Below are positions 9,478 through 17,303 of a DNA stretch of 39,977 nt, in pieces. The DNA comes from Acidobacteriota bacterium. Its GTDB lineage: Bacteria > Acidobacteriota > Vicinamibacteria > Vicinamibacterales > UBA2999. The position numbers and the translations under genes are program-made. Position 1 is the first letter of the stretch. Every line of letters starts with the position of its first letter. A model generated the notes under the pieces. That model searched no databases, had not been told where the DNA came from, and saw only the letters and a list, made by a program, of their open reading frames with translations. The stretch covers positions 1 to 39,977 of the forward strand of contig JAEUQR010000035.1 of NCBI GenBank assembly GCA_016789705.1. The letters are read 5' to 3'.

Positions 9478-9492
9478 CTGAACGCTGTTCAG
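9478..9492. promoter_or_regulatory. Likely TetR operator, palindrome CTGAAC-GCT-GTTCAG
   Basis: A perfect 6-bp inverted repeat with a 3-bp centre sits 14 bp upstream of the regulator's ATG, in the divergent spacer. Position, size and the TGAAC/GTTCA half-sites resemble operators of TetR-family proteins. An A/T-rich stretch (AATCTAAT, 9494-9501) next to it could hold the -10 box of the - strand promoter, so binding would block transcription of the pump operon. Confidence 0.55.
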
Positions 9493-9559
9493 GAATCTAA
9501 TGCTGTTTGACGACAGAGCCGTGCGGGAGGTTCCAAATCGGCTGGGCTACACTAGGACC

Positions 9560-9952
9560 GTGGCTGTCACCGCTGCCGCCCGTGCACAATCCGTCCCGCC
9601 AGTGGTTGCGGCGGCGCTCGCCTGGCTGATGCCAGGCGCGGGCCATCTACTATTGGGCAAACGCCAGAAGGGAGTCGTCTTCCTCCTGGCCATCCCGGCG
9701 ATGTTCGCCCTGGGGCTCATGCTCGACGGCCGCATGTTCCCGTTCGATTTCTCGCAGCCGCTCACGGGGCTGGCGGCCGTGGCCGCTCGGGGCGTGGGGC
9801 TGCCGGCCATCACGGCCGGATTCCTCGGGCTCGGCGGCGGCGTGGTCACGGCGGCCTCGTACGAGTACGGCAACACCTTCGTCATCGTCGCCGGGCTGCT
9901 GAACGCCCTCGTGGCGCTCGACGCCTTCGACGTCGCTTCGGGGCGCAAGTGA
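9560..9952 (+). CDS. Small membrane protein with PGAGHLLLG motif (DUF6677-like)
   Basis: This protein of about 130 residues has three or four hydrophobic segments. The first contains the WLMPGAGHLLLGKRQKG motif seen in small TM2-like or DUF6677-type membrane proteins (family name from memory). I start it at the GTG at 9560 (VAVTAAARAQ), because the longer frame from 9500 overlaps the regulatory spacer and adds a charged, non-conserved tail. The function is unknown. A second small membrane ORF begins one base after its stop, and a VanZ-like gene follows, so the three probably share a transcript. Nothing in it points to a link with the divergent efflux operon. Confidence 0.65.
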   Translation: MAVTAAARAQSVPPVVAAALAWLMPGAGHLLLGKRQKGVVFLLAIPAMFALGLMLDGRMFPFDFSQPLTGLAAVAARGVGLPAITAGFLGLGGGVVTAASYEYGNTFVIVAGLLNALVALDAFDVASGRK

Positions 9953-9953
9953 G

Positions 9954-10127
9954 ATGACGAGCCACCTGCTCTATCTCGGCCTCTTCGCGTTTTTCGTCGG
10001 CCTCGTCTTTGCGACCATCGCCCATGACGACCCGCGCCAGCAGGCGCAACTCGGCCTGCGGATCTTCGGCGGCTTCGTCGGCGCCGGGCTGGTGCTCGGC
10101 TGGCTGATGTACCCGCTGCCGTTGTGA
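9954..10127 (+). CDS. 57-residue membrane mini-protein of unknown function
   Basis: ATG to TGA encodes 57 residues, beginning MTSHLLYLGLFAFFVG. There are two predicted membrane helices (residues ~4-21 and ~36-54) joined by a polar loop HDDPRQQAQ, so a hairpin in the inner membrane is likely. It starts one base after the upstream stop, and its own stop overlaps the GTG of the VanZ-like gene (GTGA). That tight packing and the clean hydrophobic pattern are the evidence that it is real. I recognise no family. Confidence 0.55.
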   Translation: MTSHLLYLGLFAFFVGLVFATIAHDDPRQQAQLGLRIFGGFVGAGLVLGWLMYPLPL

Positions 10128-10522
10128 CGGTCGCGCCGTCGCGCCTCTCGCTCTGGGCGCCGGTCGGGGCCTGCATGGCCCTCATCTTCTGGCTGTCGTC
10201 GATGTCGTCGCCGCCGTCGCCGGGGCCGATCAACGACAAGGTGCTGCACTTTGCCGCCTACGGCGGCCTGGCCACGTTGTGCCTGCGCGCGACGAGCGGC
10301 GGCCGGCTGGCGGGCCTCACGCCGCGGGCGGCCATCCTCGCATGGCTGCTCGCGACCGGCTACGGCGTGACCGACGAGGTCCATCAGCGGTTCGTGCCGT
10401 TCCGCACGGCCGATGTCGCGGACCTGGCGGCCGACGCGCTCGGCGCCGCCGCGGCGGCCATGGGCGGCCTCGGGGCGTCCGGTATAATCGCTCGTTCGCG
10501 CGGCGGGCGGCCGCCGCGCTGA
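10124..10522 (+). CDS. VanZ-like family membrane protein
   Basis: This 132-residue protein shows the VanZ pattern: a first helix (ACMALIFWLSSMSS), INDKVLHFAAYGGLATL, then a conserved YGVTDEVHQRFVPFRTADVADLAADALGAAA. The DK..H, DE.HQ.FVP.R and D..AD..G residues are the family hallmarks. VanZ itself gives low-level teicoplanin resistance in enterococci, but most family members are of unknown function and there is no van cluster here. It starts at a GTG sharing four bases with the mini-protein's stop. A consensus -10 sequence for the next gene lies inside its 3' end. Confidence 0.85.
   Translation: MTVAPSRLSLWAPVGACMALIFWLSSMSSPPSPGPINDKVLHFAAYGGLATLCLRATSGGRLAGLTPRAAILAWLLATGYGVTDEVHQRFVPFRTADVADLAADALGAAAAAMGGLGASGIIARSRGGRPPR
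10483..10488 (+). promoter_or_regulatory. -10 box TATAAT upstream of enoyl-CoA hydratase
   Basis: A perfect TATAAT within GGTATAATCG stands out in very GC-rich sequence, 41 bases before the ATG at 10530. No good -35 is seen 16-18 bases upstream. It could start a transcript covering the enoyl-CoA hydratase to lolD genes. Confidence 0.4.
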
Positions 10523-10529
10523 GGGGCCG

Positions 10530-11312
10530 ATGACTTACGAGAACCTGCTGGTCGAGCGCGAAGGCGCAGTGGCCGTCGTCACCATCAACCGGCCCGAGAA
10601 GCGCAACGCGCTCAACACGCTCACGATCAGTGAGATCCATCACGCCATGACGGTGCTCGGCGCCGACGCCTCGGTGCGGGCTATCGTGCTGACCGGCGCG
10701 GGCGAGAAGGCCTTCGTGGCCGGCGCCGACATCAGCGAGCTGGCGGTGATGACGCCGGCCGGCGGCAAGGTCCACGCGGCGGCGGGGCAGCGGGCCTTCG
10801 ACGCCATCGAGACCCTCGGCAAACCGGTCATCGCGGCCGTCAACGGCTTCGCGCTCGGGGGCGGCTGTGAGCTCGCGATGGCCTGCACCCTGCGGATTGC
10901 AGCCGATTCCGCCCGCTTCGGCCAGCCGGAGATCAACCTGGGGCTGACGCCCGGATATGCCGGCACCCAGCGTCTGCCGCGCCTCGTCGGCCGTGGCCGG
11001 GCCCTCGAGCTGCTGCTCACGGGTGACATGATCAGCGCCGAGCGTGCCTGCGAGATCGGGCTCGTGAACCGCGTCGTGCCGGCGGCGAACCTGCGCGCCG
11101 AGGCGCTCGCCCTCGCCACGGCGCTGGCGGCCAAGGCCCCCATCGCCACGCAGTACATCCTGGAGCTCGTTCAGCGCGGCGCCGAGATGCCCCTCGCGGA
11201 GGCCCAGCACCTCGAATCCACGCTCTTCGGGCTCATCGCATCCACCGAGGACATGCGCGAAGGCACGAGCGCCTTCCTCGAAAAGCGGACCGCCGTGTGG
11301 AAGGGCCGGTAG
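10530..11312 (+). CDS. Enoyl-CoA hydratase (crotonase family)
   Basis: This 260-residue protein hydrates trans-2-enoyl-CoA to 3-hydroxyacyl-CoA in fatty-acid or amino-acid breakdown. The oxyanion-hole segment GEKAFVAGADISEL, the GGGCELAMAC segment with the first catalytic Glu, and FGQPEINLGLTPGYAGTQRL with the second Glu are all in place, so a true hydratase is likely rather than an isomerase. The C-terminal AERACEIGLVNRVVP helix is standard. It ends two bases before the ribH GTG, so the lipid gene is coupled to riboflavin and translation genes. Exact chain-length preference cannot be read from sequence. Confidence 0.9.
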   Translation: MTYENLLVEREGAVAVVTINRPEKRNALNTLTISEIHHAMTVLGADASVRAIVLTGAGEKAFVAGADISELAVMTPAGGKVHAAAGQRAFDAIETLGKPVIAAVNGFALGGGCELAMACTLRIAADSARFGQPEINLGLTPGYAGTQRLPRLVGRGRALELLLTGDMISAERACEIGLVNRVVPAANLRAEALALATALAAKAPIATQYILELVQRGAEMPLAEAQHLESTLFGLIASTEDMREGTSAFLEKRTAVWKGR

Positions 11313-11314
11313 CC

Positions 11315-11788
11315 GTGCCCACCTTCGAAGGCCGCCAGTCGGCCGCCGGACTCCGCTTCGCGATCGTGGTCGCGCGCTTCAACGACTTCGTCACGGGCCG
11401 CCTGCTCAGCGGCGCCCGCGAAGCGCTGGCGGCCGCCAGCGTCGACGCCGACGCCCTGGACATCCTGTGGGTGCCCGGCGCCTTCGAAGTGGCGTCTGCT
11501 GCGCACCACGTGGCTGCCACGCGCCAGCCCGCCGCGGTCATCTGCCTCGGCTGCGTGATTCGCGGCGGCACGCCACATTTCGAATACATCTGCCAGGCGG
11601 CGGCGCAGGGCGTGACGTCGGCGGCGCTCTCGACGGGTGTGCCGATGGCCTTCGGCATCCTGACGACGGATTCGGTCGAGCAGGCCGTGGAGCGCGCCGG
11701 ACCAGGCCCGTCGAACAAGGGGTACGAAGCGGCGATGGCCGCGGTCGAGATGGCCACGCTCCGCGTGGCGCTCGAGGCGCGGTCGTGA
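11315..11788 (+). CDS. ribH: 6,7-dimethyl-8-ribityllumazine synthase
   Basis: This protein of about 157 residues makes lumazine from 5-amino-6-ribitylaminouracil and dihydroxybutanone phosphate, the next-to-last step in riboflavin synthesis. Visible family motifs are FAIVVARFNDFVTGRLL (substrate Phe/Asn), VPGAFEV, CVIRGGTPHFEYIC with the catalytic-region histidine, and GILTTDSVEQAVERAG followed by SNKGYEAA. I start it at the GTG at 11315, two bases after the previous stop; a GTG at 11297 would overlap that gene. Its stop overlaps the start of nusB (GTGA), the common ribH-nusB order. Confidence 0.93.
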   Translation: MPTFEGRQSAAGLRFAIVVARFNDFVTGRLLSGAREALAAASVDADALDILWVPGAFEVASAAHHVAATRQPAAVICLGCVIRGGTPHFEYICQAAAQGVTSAALSTGVPMAFGILTTDSVEQAVERAGPGPSNKGYEAAMAAVEMATLRVALEARS

Positions 11789-12249
11789 GCGACGCCGGCG
11801 CCAGCCGCTGGGACGAACGCCACCGCGCGCGCGAGGTGGCGCTGCGCGTGCTCTACCAGGTGATGGTCGGCCACGTGTCGTTTGGCGATGCGTGGCGTCT
11901 CGTCGAACAGCCGGATGACGCCGACGGCGTTGACCTGGATCCGCCGTCGCGGGAGTTCGCCGCCAGGCTCGCGGCCGGCTGCTGGGAAGCGCGCGACAGC
12001 CTGGATGCCGTGATCGAGCCGCACCTGCTCAACTGGCGGCTCGAGCGGATCGCCGTGCTCGACAAACTCGTGTTGTGGCTGGCCATCCACGAGTGGCTGA
12101 GCGCGCCGGCGACGCCGCCGCGTGTCGTGCTGAGCGAAGCGCTCGAACTGACGCGCGCCTACAGCGGCGATGCCGCCGTGAAGTTCGTCAACGGCGTGCT
12201 CGACGCCGTGTACCACAAGCTCAAACAGGAAGGCCGTATCATCGACTGA
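11785..12249 (+). CDS. nusB: Transcription antitermination factor NusB
   Basis: This 154-residue all-helical protein binds boxA RNA with S10 (NusE) and supports rRNA antitermination. Typical elements are the N-terminal RHRAREVALRVLYQ helix and the C-terminal VVLSEALELTRAYSGDAAVKFVNGVLD region. The GTG at 11785 overlaps the ribH stop by four bases; the frame is open further upstream, but that part is antisense-like filler. The middle region is rather diverged. A GC-rich inverted repeat follows directly after its stop. Confidence 0.92.
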   Translation: MSDAGASRWDERHRAREVALRVLYQVMVGHVSFGDAWRLVEQPDDADGVDLDPPSREFAARLAAGCWEARDSLDAVIEPHLLNWRLERIAVLDKLVLWLAIHEWLSAPATPPRVVLSEALELTRAYSGDAAVKFVNGVLDAVYHKLKQEGRIID

Positions 12250-12266
12250 CCCGCGCCGGGCGCGGG
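12250..12266 (+). terminator. GC-rich hairpin directly after nusB
   Basis: CCCGCGC-CGG-GCGCGGG is a perfect 7-bp stem with a 3-base loop, starting at the first base after the nusB stop. No T-run follows, so it is not a classical intrinsic terminator. It may attenuate transcription into lysS or protect the upstream RNA. Confidence 0.35.
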
Positions 12267-12296
12267 CCAGACACGGCCAGGGGAGTAGTGCAGGCG

Positions 12297-13796
12297 ATGT
12301 CCAACGCAGACGCGCAGTCCGACCAGCGCCGGGCCAATCTGGCGGCGATCGAGGCGCTCGGGTTCCAGGCGTATCCGCACCAGTTCGCGACCACCCACAC
12401 CGTGGGGCAGCTCGTGGACGCGTACACCGAGACGCCGGCCGCCTCGCTCGAGGGCGAACGCGTGGAGACGGTGGCCGCCGGACGGGTCATCAGCATCCGC
12501 AGCTTCGGCAAGGCGAGTTTCCTCGTGCTGTCGGACGGCCGCTGCCGCCTGCAGGTGTACGTGCGGCAGGACGCGCTCACCGACCGCGAGTTCCAGCTCT
12601 CGAAGCTCCTCGACTTCGGCGACATCGTCGGGGTCTCGGGCCACCTCTTCCGCACCAAGACGAACGAGCTGTCGATCTGGGCCACCTCGCTCACGTTCCT
12701 CGCCAAGTGTTTCCTGCCGCTGCCCGAGAAGTGGCACGGCCTGCAGGACATCGAGACCCGCTACCGTCAGCGCTACCTCGATCTCGCGGTGAATCCGGAC
12801 GTGCGGCGCGTGTTCGAACTGCGCAGCCACACGGTGACGGCGATCCGCGAGTTCTTCACGACGCGCGGCTTCCTCGAAGTCGAGACGCCGATGATGCAGC
12901 CGATTGCCGGCGGGGCGCTGGCGCGGCCGTTCGTCACGCATCACAACGCGCTCGACCTGAAGCTGTACCTCCGCATCGCCCCCGAGCTGTACCTGAAGCG
13001 CCTGGTCGTCGGCGGCATCGAGCGCGTGTTCGAGATCAACCGCAACTTCCGCAACGAAGGCATCTCGACGCAGCACAATCCCGAGTTCACGATGCTCGAG
13101 TTCTACTGGGCGTACGTGGACTACCAGACGCTCATGGCGTTCACCGAGGAGCTGCTCTCCACGGTGGCGGCACGCGTCACCGGTGGCACCAGCTGCCCGT
13201 TCGGCGACCACGCGATCTCGTTCGCTGCGCCGTTCCGCCGCCTGTCGCTGCGTCACGCCGCCGCCGAGGAGGCCTCGCGGCGGCTCGGCCGCACCGTCAC
13301 GGTGGACGAACTGCGGACGCTCGACGGCGCGACGGCCGTCGCCCGCGCGCTGCACATCGACGTGCCGCCCGGCGCCGGCGCCGGCAAGATCGCGACCGAG
13401 ATCTTCGAGCGGCTGTGGCAGGAGTCACTCATCCAGCCGACGTTCGTCTTCGACTTCCCAACGGAGGTGTCGCCGCTGTCGAAGCAGCGCGCCGACGATC
13501 CCGACACGGTCGAACGATTCGAGCTCTACATCGGCGGCTTCGAAGTGGCCAACGCCTTCAGCGAGCTCAACGACCCGGTCGAGCAGCGGCGCCGGTTCGA
13601 GGCGCAGCTCGAGGGGCGCGAAAAGGGCGACGACGAAGCACACGCCATGGACGAGGACTACGTGCGCGCGCTCGAGTACGGCCTGCCGCCGACGGGCGGC
13701 GAAGGTGTCGGCATCGACCGCCTGGTGATGCTGCTCTCGAACAGCCCGTCGATCCGCGACGTCATCCTCTTCCCGCAGATGCGCCCGCGCGACTAG
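12297..13796 (+). CDS. lysS: Lysyl-tRNA synthetase, class II
   Basis: This 499-residue enzyme charges tRNA-Lys with lysine. It has an N-terminal OB-fold anticodon-binding domain (GRVISIRSFGKASFLVLSDG) and a class II core: motif 1 region FLEVETPMMQPIAGGALARPF, motif 2 FEINRNFRNEGISTQHNPEFTM (long motif, only its ends matter: the FRNE and HNPEFT), and motif 3 GEGVGIDRLVMLL. The ATG at 12297 has GGGGAG ten bases upstream, which decides the start over the GTG at 12288 and over the longer open frame that overlaps nusB. lysS followed by lolC and lolD is a frequent order in Gram-negative bacteria. Confidence 0.95.
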   Translation: MSNADAQSDQRRANLAAIEALGFQAYPHQFATTHTVGQLVDAYTETPAASLEGERVETVAAGRVISIRSFGKASFLVLSDGRCRLQVYVRQDALTDREFQLSKLLDFGDIVGVSGHLFRTKTNELSIWATSLTFLAKCFLPLPEKWHGLQDIETRYRQRYLDLAVNPDVRRVFELRSHTVTAIREFFTTRGFLEVETPMMQPIAGGALARPFVTHHNALDLKLYLRIAPELYLKRLVVGGIERVFEINRNFRNEGISTQHNPEFTMLEFYWAYVDYQTLMAFTEELLSTVAARVTGGTSCPFGDHAISFAAPFRRLSLRHAAAEEASRRLGRTVTVDELRTLDGATAVARALHIDVPPGAGAGKIATEIFERLWQESLIQPTFVFDFPTEVSPLSKQRADDPDTVERFELYIGGFEVANAFSELNDPVEQRRRFEAQLEGREKGDDEAHAMDEDYVRALEYGLPPTGGEGVGIDRLVMLLSNSPSIRDVILFPQMRPRD

Positions 13797-13803
13797 GTCC
13801 ACC

Positions 13804-15027
13804 GTGCCGTACGAACTCTTCGTCGCGCTCCGGTATCTCTTCGCGAAGAGGAAGCAGGCGTTCATCTCGGTCATCTCGCTCGTCTCGATGCTCGGCGTCA
13901 CGGTGGGCGTGATGGCGCTCATCATCGCCCTGGCGCTCATGACGGGGCTGCAGCAGGGCGTGCGCGACCGCATGCTCGGCTCCTCGGCGCACATCTACGT
14001 GTTCCGGACCGGCGGGATCGTCGACTACCAGGCCGACGTCAGGCGGCTCGCGGCCGTGCCCGACGTGCTCGGCGTGGCGCCGGCCCTGATGGCACAGGCG
14101 CTCGTCAGCAAGGACGGGCAGCAGGCCTTCATCACGATCAAGGGCATCGACCCGGCGCTCGAGCCGCGGGTGACGGAGGTCGCCGCGTCGCTCACGGGCG
14201 GCCGCTTCGCCGATCTCGACGATGGCGGCGAGGAACGGCTGCCCGGCATCCTCATCGGCCACGAACTGGCGGGGAAGCTCGGGGCGGAAGTCGGCGACGC
14301 GGTCACCGTGCTCACGCCGAACGGCACGCTCTCACCGATGGGCGTCATGCCGCGGCAGCGGCGGCTCACGGTGGTCGGGATTTTCACGCTCGGGCTCTTC
14401 GAGTTCGATCAGGCCTACGGGTTCGTCACGCTCGGGACCGCGGGCCGCCTGGCCGGCAAGGCCGAACCGGATCATCTGGAACTGAAAGTGCGCGACATCT
14501 ACGCGGCGCCGGCGATGGCCGACAGCCTGTCGTCGCTCGACGAGGGCACGTACCTGGCGCAGGACTGGGCGGACCTCAACCGTTCGCTCTTCTCGGCGCT
14601 GTGGCTGGAGAAAGTGGCCATCTCGATCGCCATCGGCCTCATCGTCATGGTCGCCGCCCTCAACATCGTGGCGTCGCTCGTGCTCCTCGTGATGGAGAAG
14701 AGCCGCGACATCGCCATCCTGAAGACGATGGGCGCGTCGGCCACCAGCATCCGGCGCATCTTCATGCTCCAGGGCCTCGTCATCGGCATCGTCGGCACCG
14801 CCGTCGGCACGGCCGCGGGCGTCGGTACGGCCACGGTGCTCGATCGCCTGCAGGTCATCAAGATTCCCGCCGACGTCTATCAGCTGTCGCACCTGCCGTT
14901 CACCGTCGTGCCGCGCGACGTCGTGTTCGTGGTGCTCGCCGCCCTCGTCATCTGCTTCGTGGCCACGATCTACCCGTCGCGCCAGGCGGCGCGGCTCGAT
15001 CCCGCCGAGGGCCTGCGCCATGAGTGA
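13804..15027 (+). CDS. lolC: Lipoprotein-releasing ABC transporter permease (LolC/LolE type)
   Basis: This 407-residue inner-membrane permease, with LolD, extracts lipoproteins from the inner membrane for delivery to the outer membrane. The FtsX/MacB layout is clear: a first helix (ISVISLVSMLGVTVGVMALIIALAL, residues ~20-45), a large periplasmic domain, then three C-terminal helices (~270-300, 320-350, 370-400). EKSRDIAILKTMGASATSIRRIF is the cytoplasmic coupling helix that contacts the ATPase. The start is GTG at 13804, seven bases after lysS. Only one permease is present, so a homodimer (LolF-like) may serve in place of the LolC/LolE pair. The 3' end overlaps lolD by eight bases. Confidence 0.9.
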   Translation: MPYELFVALRYLFAKRKQAFISVISLVSMLGVTVGVMALIIALALMTGLQQGVRDRMLGSSAHIYVFRTGGIVDYQADVRRLAAVPDVLGVAPALMAQALVSKDGQQAFITIKGIDPALEPRVTEVAASLTGGRFADLDDGGEERLPGILIGHELAGKLGAEVGDAVTVLTPNGTLSPMGVMPRQRRLTVVGIFTLGLFEFDQAYGFVTLGTAGRLAGKAEPDHLELKVRDIYAAPAMADSLSSLDEGTYLAQDWADLNRSLFSALWLEKVAISIAIGLIVMVAALNIVASLVLLVMEKSRDIAILKTMGASATSIRRIFMLQGLVIGIVGTAVGTAAGVGTATVLDRLQVIKIPADVYQLSHLPFTVVPRDVVFVVLAALVICFVATIYPSRQAARLDPAEGLRHE

Positions 15028-15700
15028 CGTGTTGCTGCGGGCGCGCGGCGTGGAGAAGGCGTACATGGCGGCCGGCCAGCGCCTGCAGGTGCTGCGCGAC
15101 CTCGACATCGACGTGGCACGGGGCGAGATGGTGGCGATTGTCGGCGCCTCGGGCGTGGGGAAGAGCACCCTGCTGCACGTGCTCGGGGGGCTCGACCGGC
15201 CGGATGCGGGCGAGGTGACGGTGGGCGACTTCGCCGTGCGGGCGGCCGACGACGCCGCGCTCGTGGCGTTTCGCAACCGCCACGTGGGCTTCGTCTTTCA
15301 GTTCCACCACCTGCTCCCGGAGTTCAGCGCGCTCGAGAACGTGGAGATGCCGCTGCGGATCGCGCGGGTGCCGGTGGCAGAGGCGCGGCCGGCCGCGCAG
15401 CGCCTGCTCGAGCGGGTCGGCCTCGGCGAACGCCTGGGGCACCGGCCGGGCATGCTGTCGGGCGGCGAACAGCAGCGCGTCGCGGTGGCGCGGGCGCTGG
15501 TGCGTCAGCCGTCGCTCCTCCTCGCCGACGAACCCACCGGCGATCTCGATGAACGCACCGCCGACGGCCTGCACGCCCTGCTGCGCGAGATGCACCGCGA
15601 GTTCGGCCTCACCGCGGTGATGGCCACGCACAATCCCCGGCTCGCGGAGCAGTGCGACCGCGTGCTGCGCCTCGAAGGCGGACGCCTGGCCCCGGCCTGA
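15020..15700 (+). CDS. lolD: Lipoprotein-releasing ABC transporter ATPase LolD
   Basis: This 226-residue ATPase powers the permease encoded just upstream. Walker A GASGVGKST (residues 42-50), the Q-loop segment FVFQFHHLLPEFSALENV typical of LolD, the signature LSGGEQQRVAVARAL and Walker B LLLADEPTGDLD are all intact, as is the H-loop (MATHN). It overlaps the permease by eight bases, so the pair is co-translated. MacB-type ATPases are similar, but this one lacks a fused permease and sits beside lysS and lolC. It converges with the aldehyde dehydrogenase gene across a 21-base gap with no clear terminator. Confidence 0.93.
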   Translation: MSDVLLRARGVEKAYMAAGQRLQVLRDLDIDVARGEMVAIVGASGVGKSTLLHVLGGLDRPDAGEVTVGDFAVRAADDAALVAFRNRHVGFVFQFHHLLPEFSALENVEMPLRIARVPVAEARPAAQRLLERVGLGERLGHRPGMLSGGEQQRVAVARALVRQPSLLLADEPTGDLDERTADGLHALLREMHREFGLTAVMATHNPRLAEQCDRVLRLEGGRLAPA

Positions 15701-15721
15701 CGTCCGCCCCGGTCGCGTGCC

Positions 15722-17266
15722 TCAGTCGCCGAACTTGATGCCTTGGGCGAGCGGCAGCGACGAGCTCCAGTTGACCGTGTTCGTCTGGCGGCGCATGTAG
15801 GCCTTCCAGGCGTCGGACCCCGATTCGCGCCCGCCGCCCGTCTCTTTCTCGCCGCCGAACGCCCCGCCGATCTCGGCGCCCGACGTGCCGATGTTCACGT
15901 TGGCAATGCCACAATCCGATCCCTTCGCCGACAGGAACGCCTCGGCCGTGCGCACGCTCTCGGTGAAGATGGCCGACGACAACCCCTGCGGCACGCCGTT
16001 GTGGAGCGCGAGCGCCTCGTCGAGCGTGCGGTACTCCAGGATGTAGAGAATCGGCGCGAACGTCTCGTGCAGCACGATGTCGGTTTGCGCCGGCATCCGC
16101 ACGATGGCGGGTTCGACGAAATGTGGCCCGAGGTCGGGGCGCCGCGCGCCGCCGGTGAGCACGGTGCCGCCGGACGCGACCGCCGCGGCCAGGGCCGCCT
16201 GCATCCTGTCGACCGCCGCGTCGTTCACGAGCGGGCCCATGAGCGTGGCGGCGTCGAGCGGCGAGCCGATGCGCACCTGCGCGTAGGCCTTGACAAGGCG
16301 CGCCGAGAGCGCCTCGACGACGTCCGTGTGCACGATGAGGCGCCGCGTCGACGTGCAGCGCTGGCCGGCCGTGCCGACGGCGCCGAAGAGCACGGCGCGC
16401 ACCGCCATGTCGAGGTCCGCGTCGGCGGCGACGAGGATGGCGTTGTTGCCGCCGAGTTCGAGCAGCGAGCGGCCGAAGCGCCCGGCCACGGCCTGGCCCA
16501 CGCGACGGCCCACGGCGGTCGAGCCGGTGAAGGAGATGAGCGGCAGGCGCGCGTCGGCGAGCATGCGTTCGCCGATCGTCTGACCGGTGCCGACGGCGAG
16601 CGTGAAGACGCCGTCGAGGCCGTGGTCGGCCATCACCTGATTGGCGATCCGCTGCACGGCCACCGCGCAGAGCGGCGTCGGTTCGGCCGGCTTCCAGAGC
16701 ACTGTGTCACCGCACACCGCGGCGATGGCCGCATTCCACGACCACACGGCGACAGGGAAGTTGAAGGCCGAGATGACGCCGATCGGCCCGAGCGGATGCC
16801 ACTGTTCCATCATCCGGTGGCCGGGACGCTCCGAGGCGATGGTGAGGCCGTAGAGCTGCCGTGAGAGGCCCGTCGCGAAGTCACAGATGTCGATCATCTC
16901 CTGCACTTCGCCGTGGCCCTCCGCCCGGATCTTGCCCATCTCGAGGCTGACCAGATCGCCGAGCGGCTCCTTGGCCGCGCGCAGCGCCTGGCCGAGGTCG
17001 CGCACGAGTTCGCCCCGCTTCGGCGCCGGTGTCTCACGCCACGTGCGGAAGCGCGCGGCGGCCGTGTCGACGACGCGGTCGTAGGCGGCTGGTGAGGCCA
17101 GCTGCACGCCGGCAATGGCGGCGCCCGTGGTCGGGTCGTACGACGTGAGCACCTCGGCGCCGGCCGCGAGTGTCCAGTCGGCGGGGCCGGTCGATACACC
17201 GGGATTCAGGTCGGTCAGGCCGAGACGGTCGAGGATGGCGCGAGGCGTGGGCACGGAAGCAGACAT
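15722..17266 (-). CDS. NAD-dependent aldehyde dehydrogenase, ALDH7 (aminoadipate-semialdehyde) type
   Basis: This 514-residue enzyme oxidises an aldehyde to the acid. FNFPVAVWSWNAA and GSTAVGRRVG line the NAD site; LELGGNNA holds the general-base Glu, and GQRCTSTRRL the catalytic Cys. The C-terminal stretch FGGEKETGGGRESGSDAWK and the MRRQTNTVN motif are typical of ALDH7/antiquitin and of bacterial 2-aminoadipate-6-semialdehyde dehydrogenases of lysine breakdown. The specificity is inferred. The gene lies 37 bases after a beta-hydroxyacid dehydrogenase on the same strand, so both probably work in one catabolic route. Confidence 0.88.
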   Translation of the reverse strand: MSASVPTPRAILDRLGLTDLNPGVSTGPADWTLAAGAEVLTSYDPTTGAAIAGVQLASPAAYDRVVDTAAARFRTWRETPAPKRGELVRDLGQALRAAKEPLGDLVSLEMGKIRAEGHGEVQEMIDICDFATGLSRQLYGLTIASERPGHRMMEQWHPLGPIGVISAFNFPVAVWSWNAAIAAVCGDTVLWKPAEPTPLCAVAVQRIANQVMADHGLDGVFTLAVGTGQTIGERMLADARLPLISFTGSTAVGRRVGQAVAGRFGRSLLELGGNNAILVAADADLDMAVRAVLFGAVGTAGQRCTSTRRLIVHTDVVEALSARLVKAYAQVRIGSPLDAATLMGPLVNDAAVDRMQAALAAAVASGGTVLTGGARRPDLGPHFVEPAIVRMPAQTDIVLHETFAPILYILEYRTLDEALALHNGVPQGLSSAIFTESVRTAEAFLSAKGSDCGIANVNIGTSGAEIGGAFGGEKETGGGRESGSDAWKAYMRRQTNTVNWSSSLPLAQGIKFGD

Positions 17267-17303
17267 CGGGAACTCCGAACGCGAATGGGCGCGGTGCGCC
17301 TGG

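Noticed and set aside
9507..9553. TTGACG (9507) with TACACT (9548) as a promoter for the small membrane genes
   Set aside because: The spacing is 35 bases, twice the usual 16-18, so they cannot form one sigma-70-type promoter.
10124..10522. Glycopeptide-resistance function for the VanZ-like protein
   Set aside because: No vanA/H/X/R/S genes are near; most VanZ-like proteins are of unknown function.
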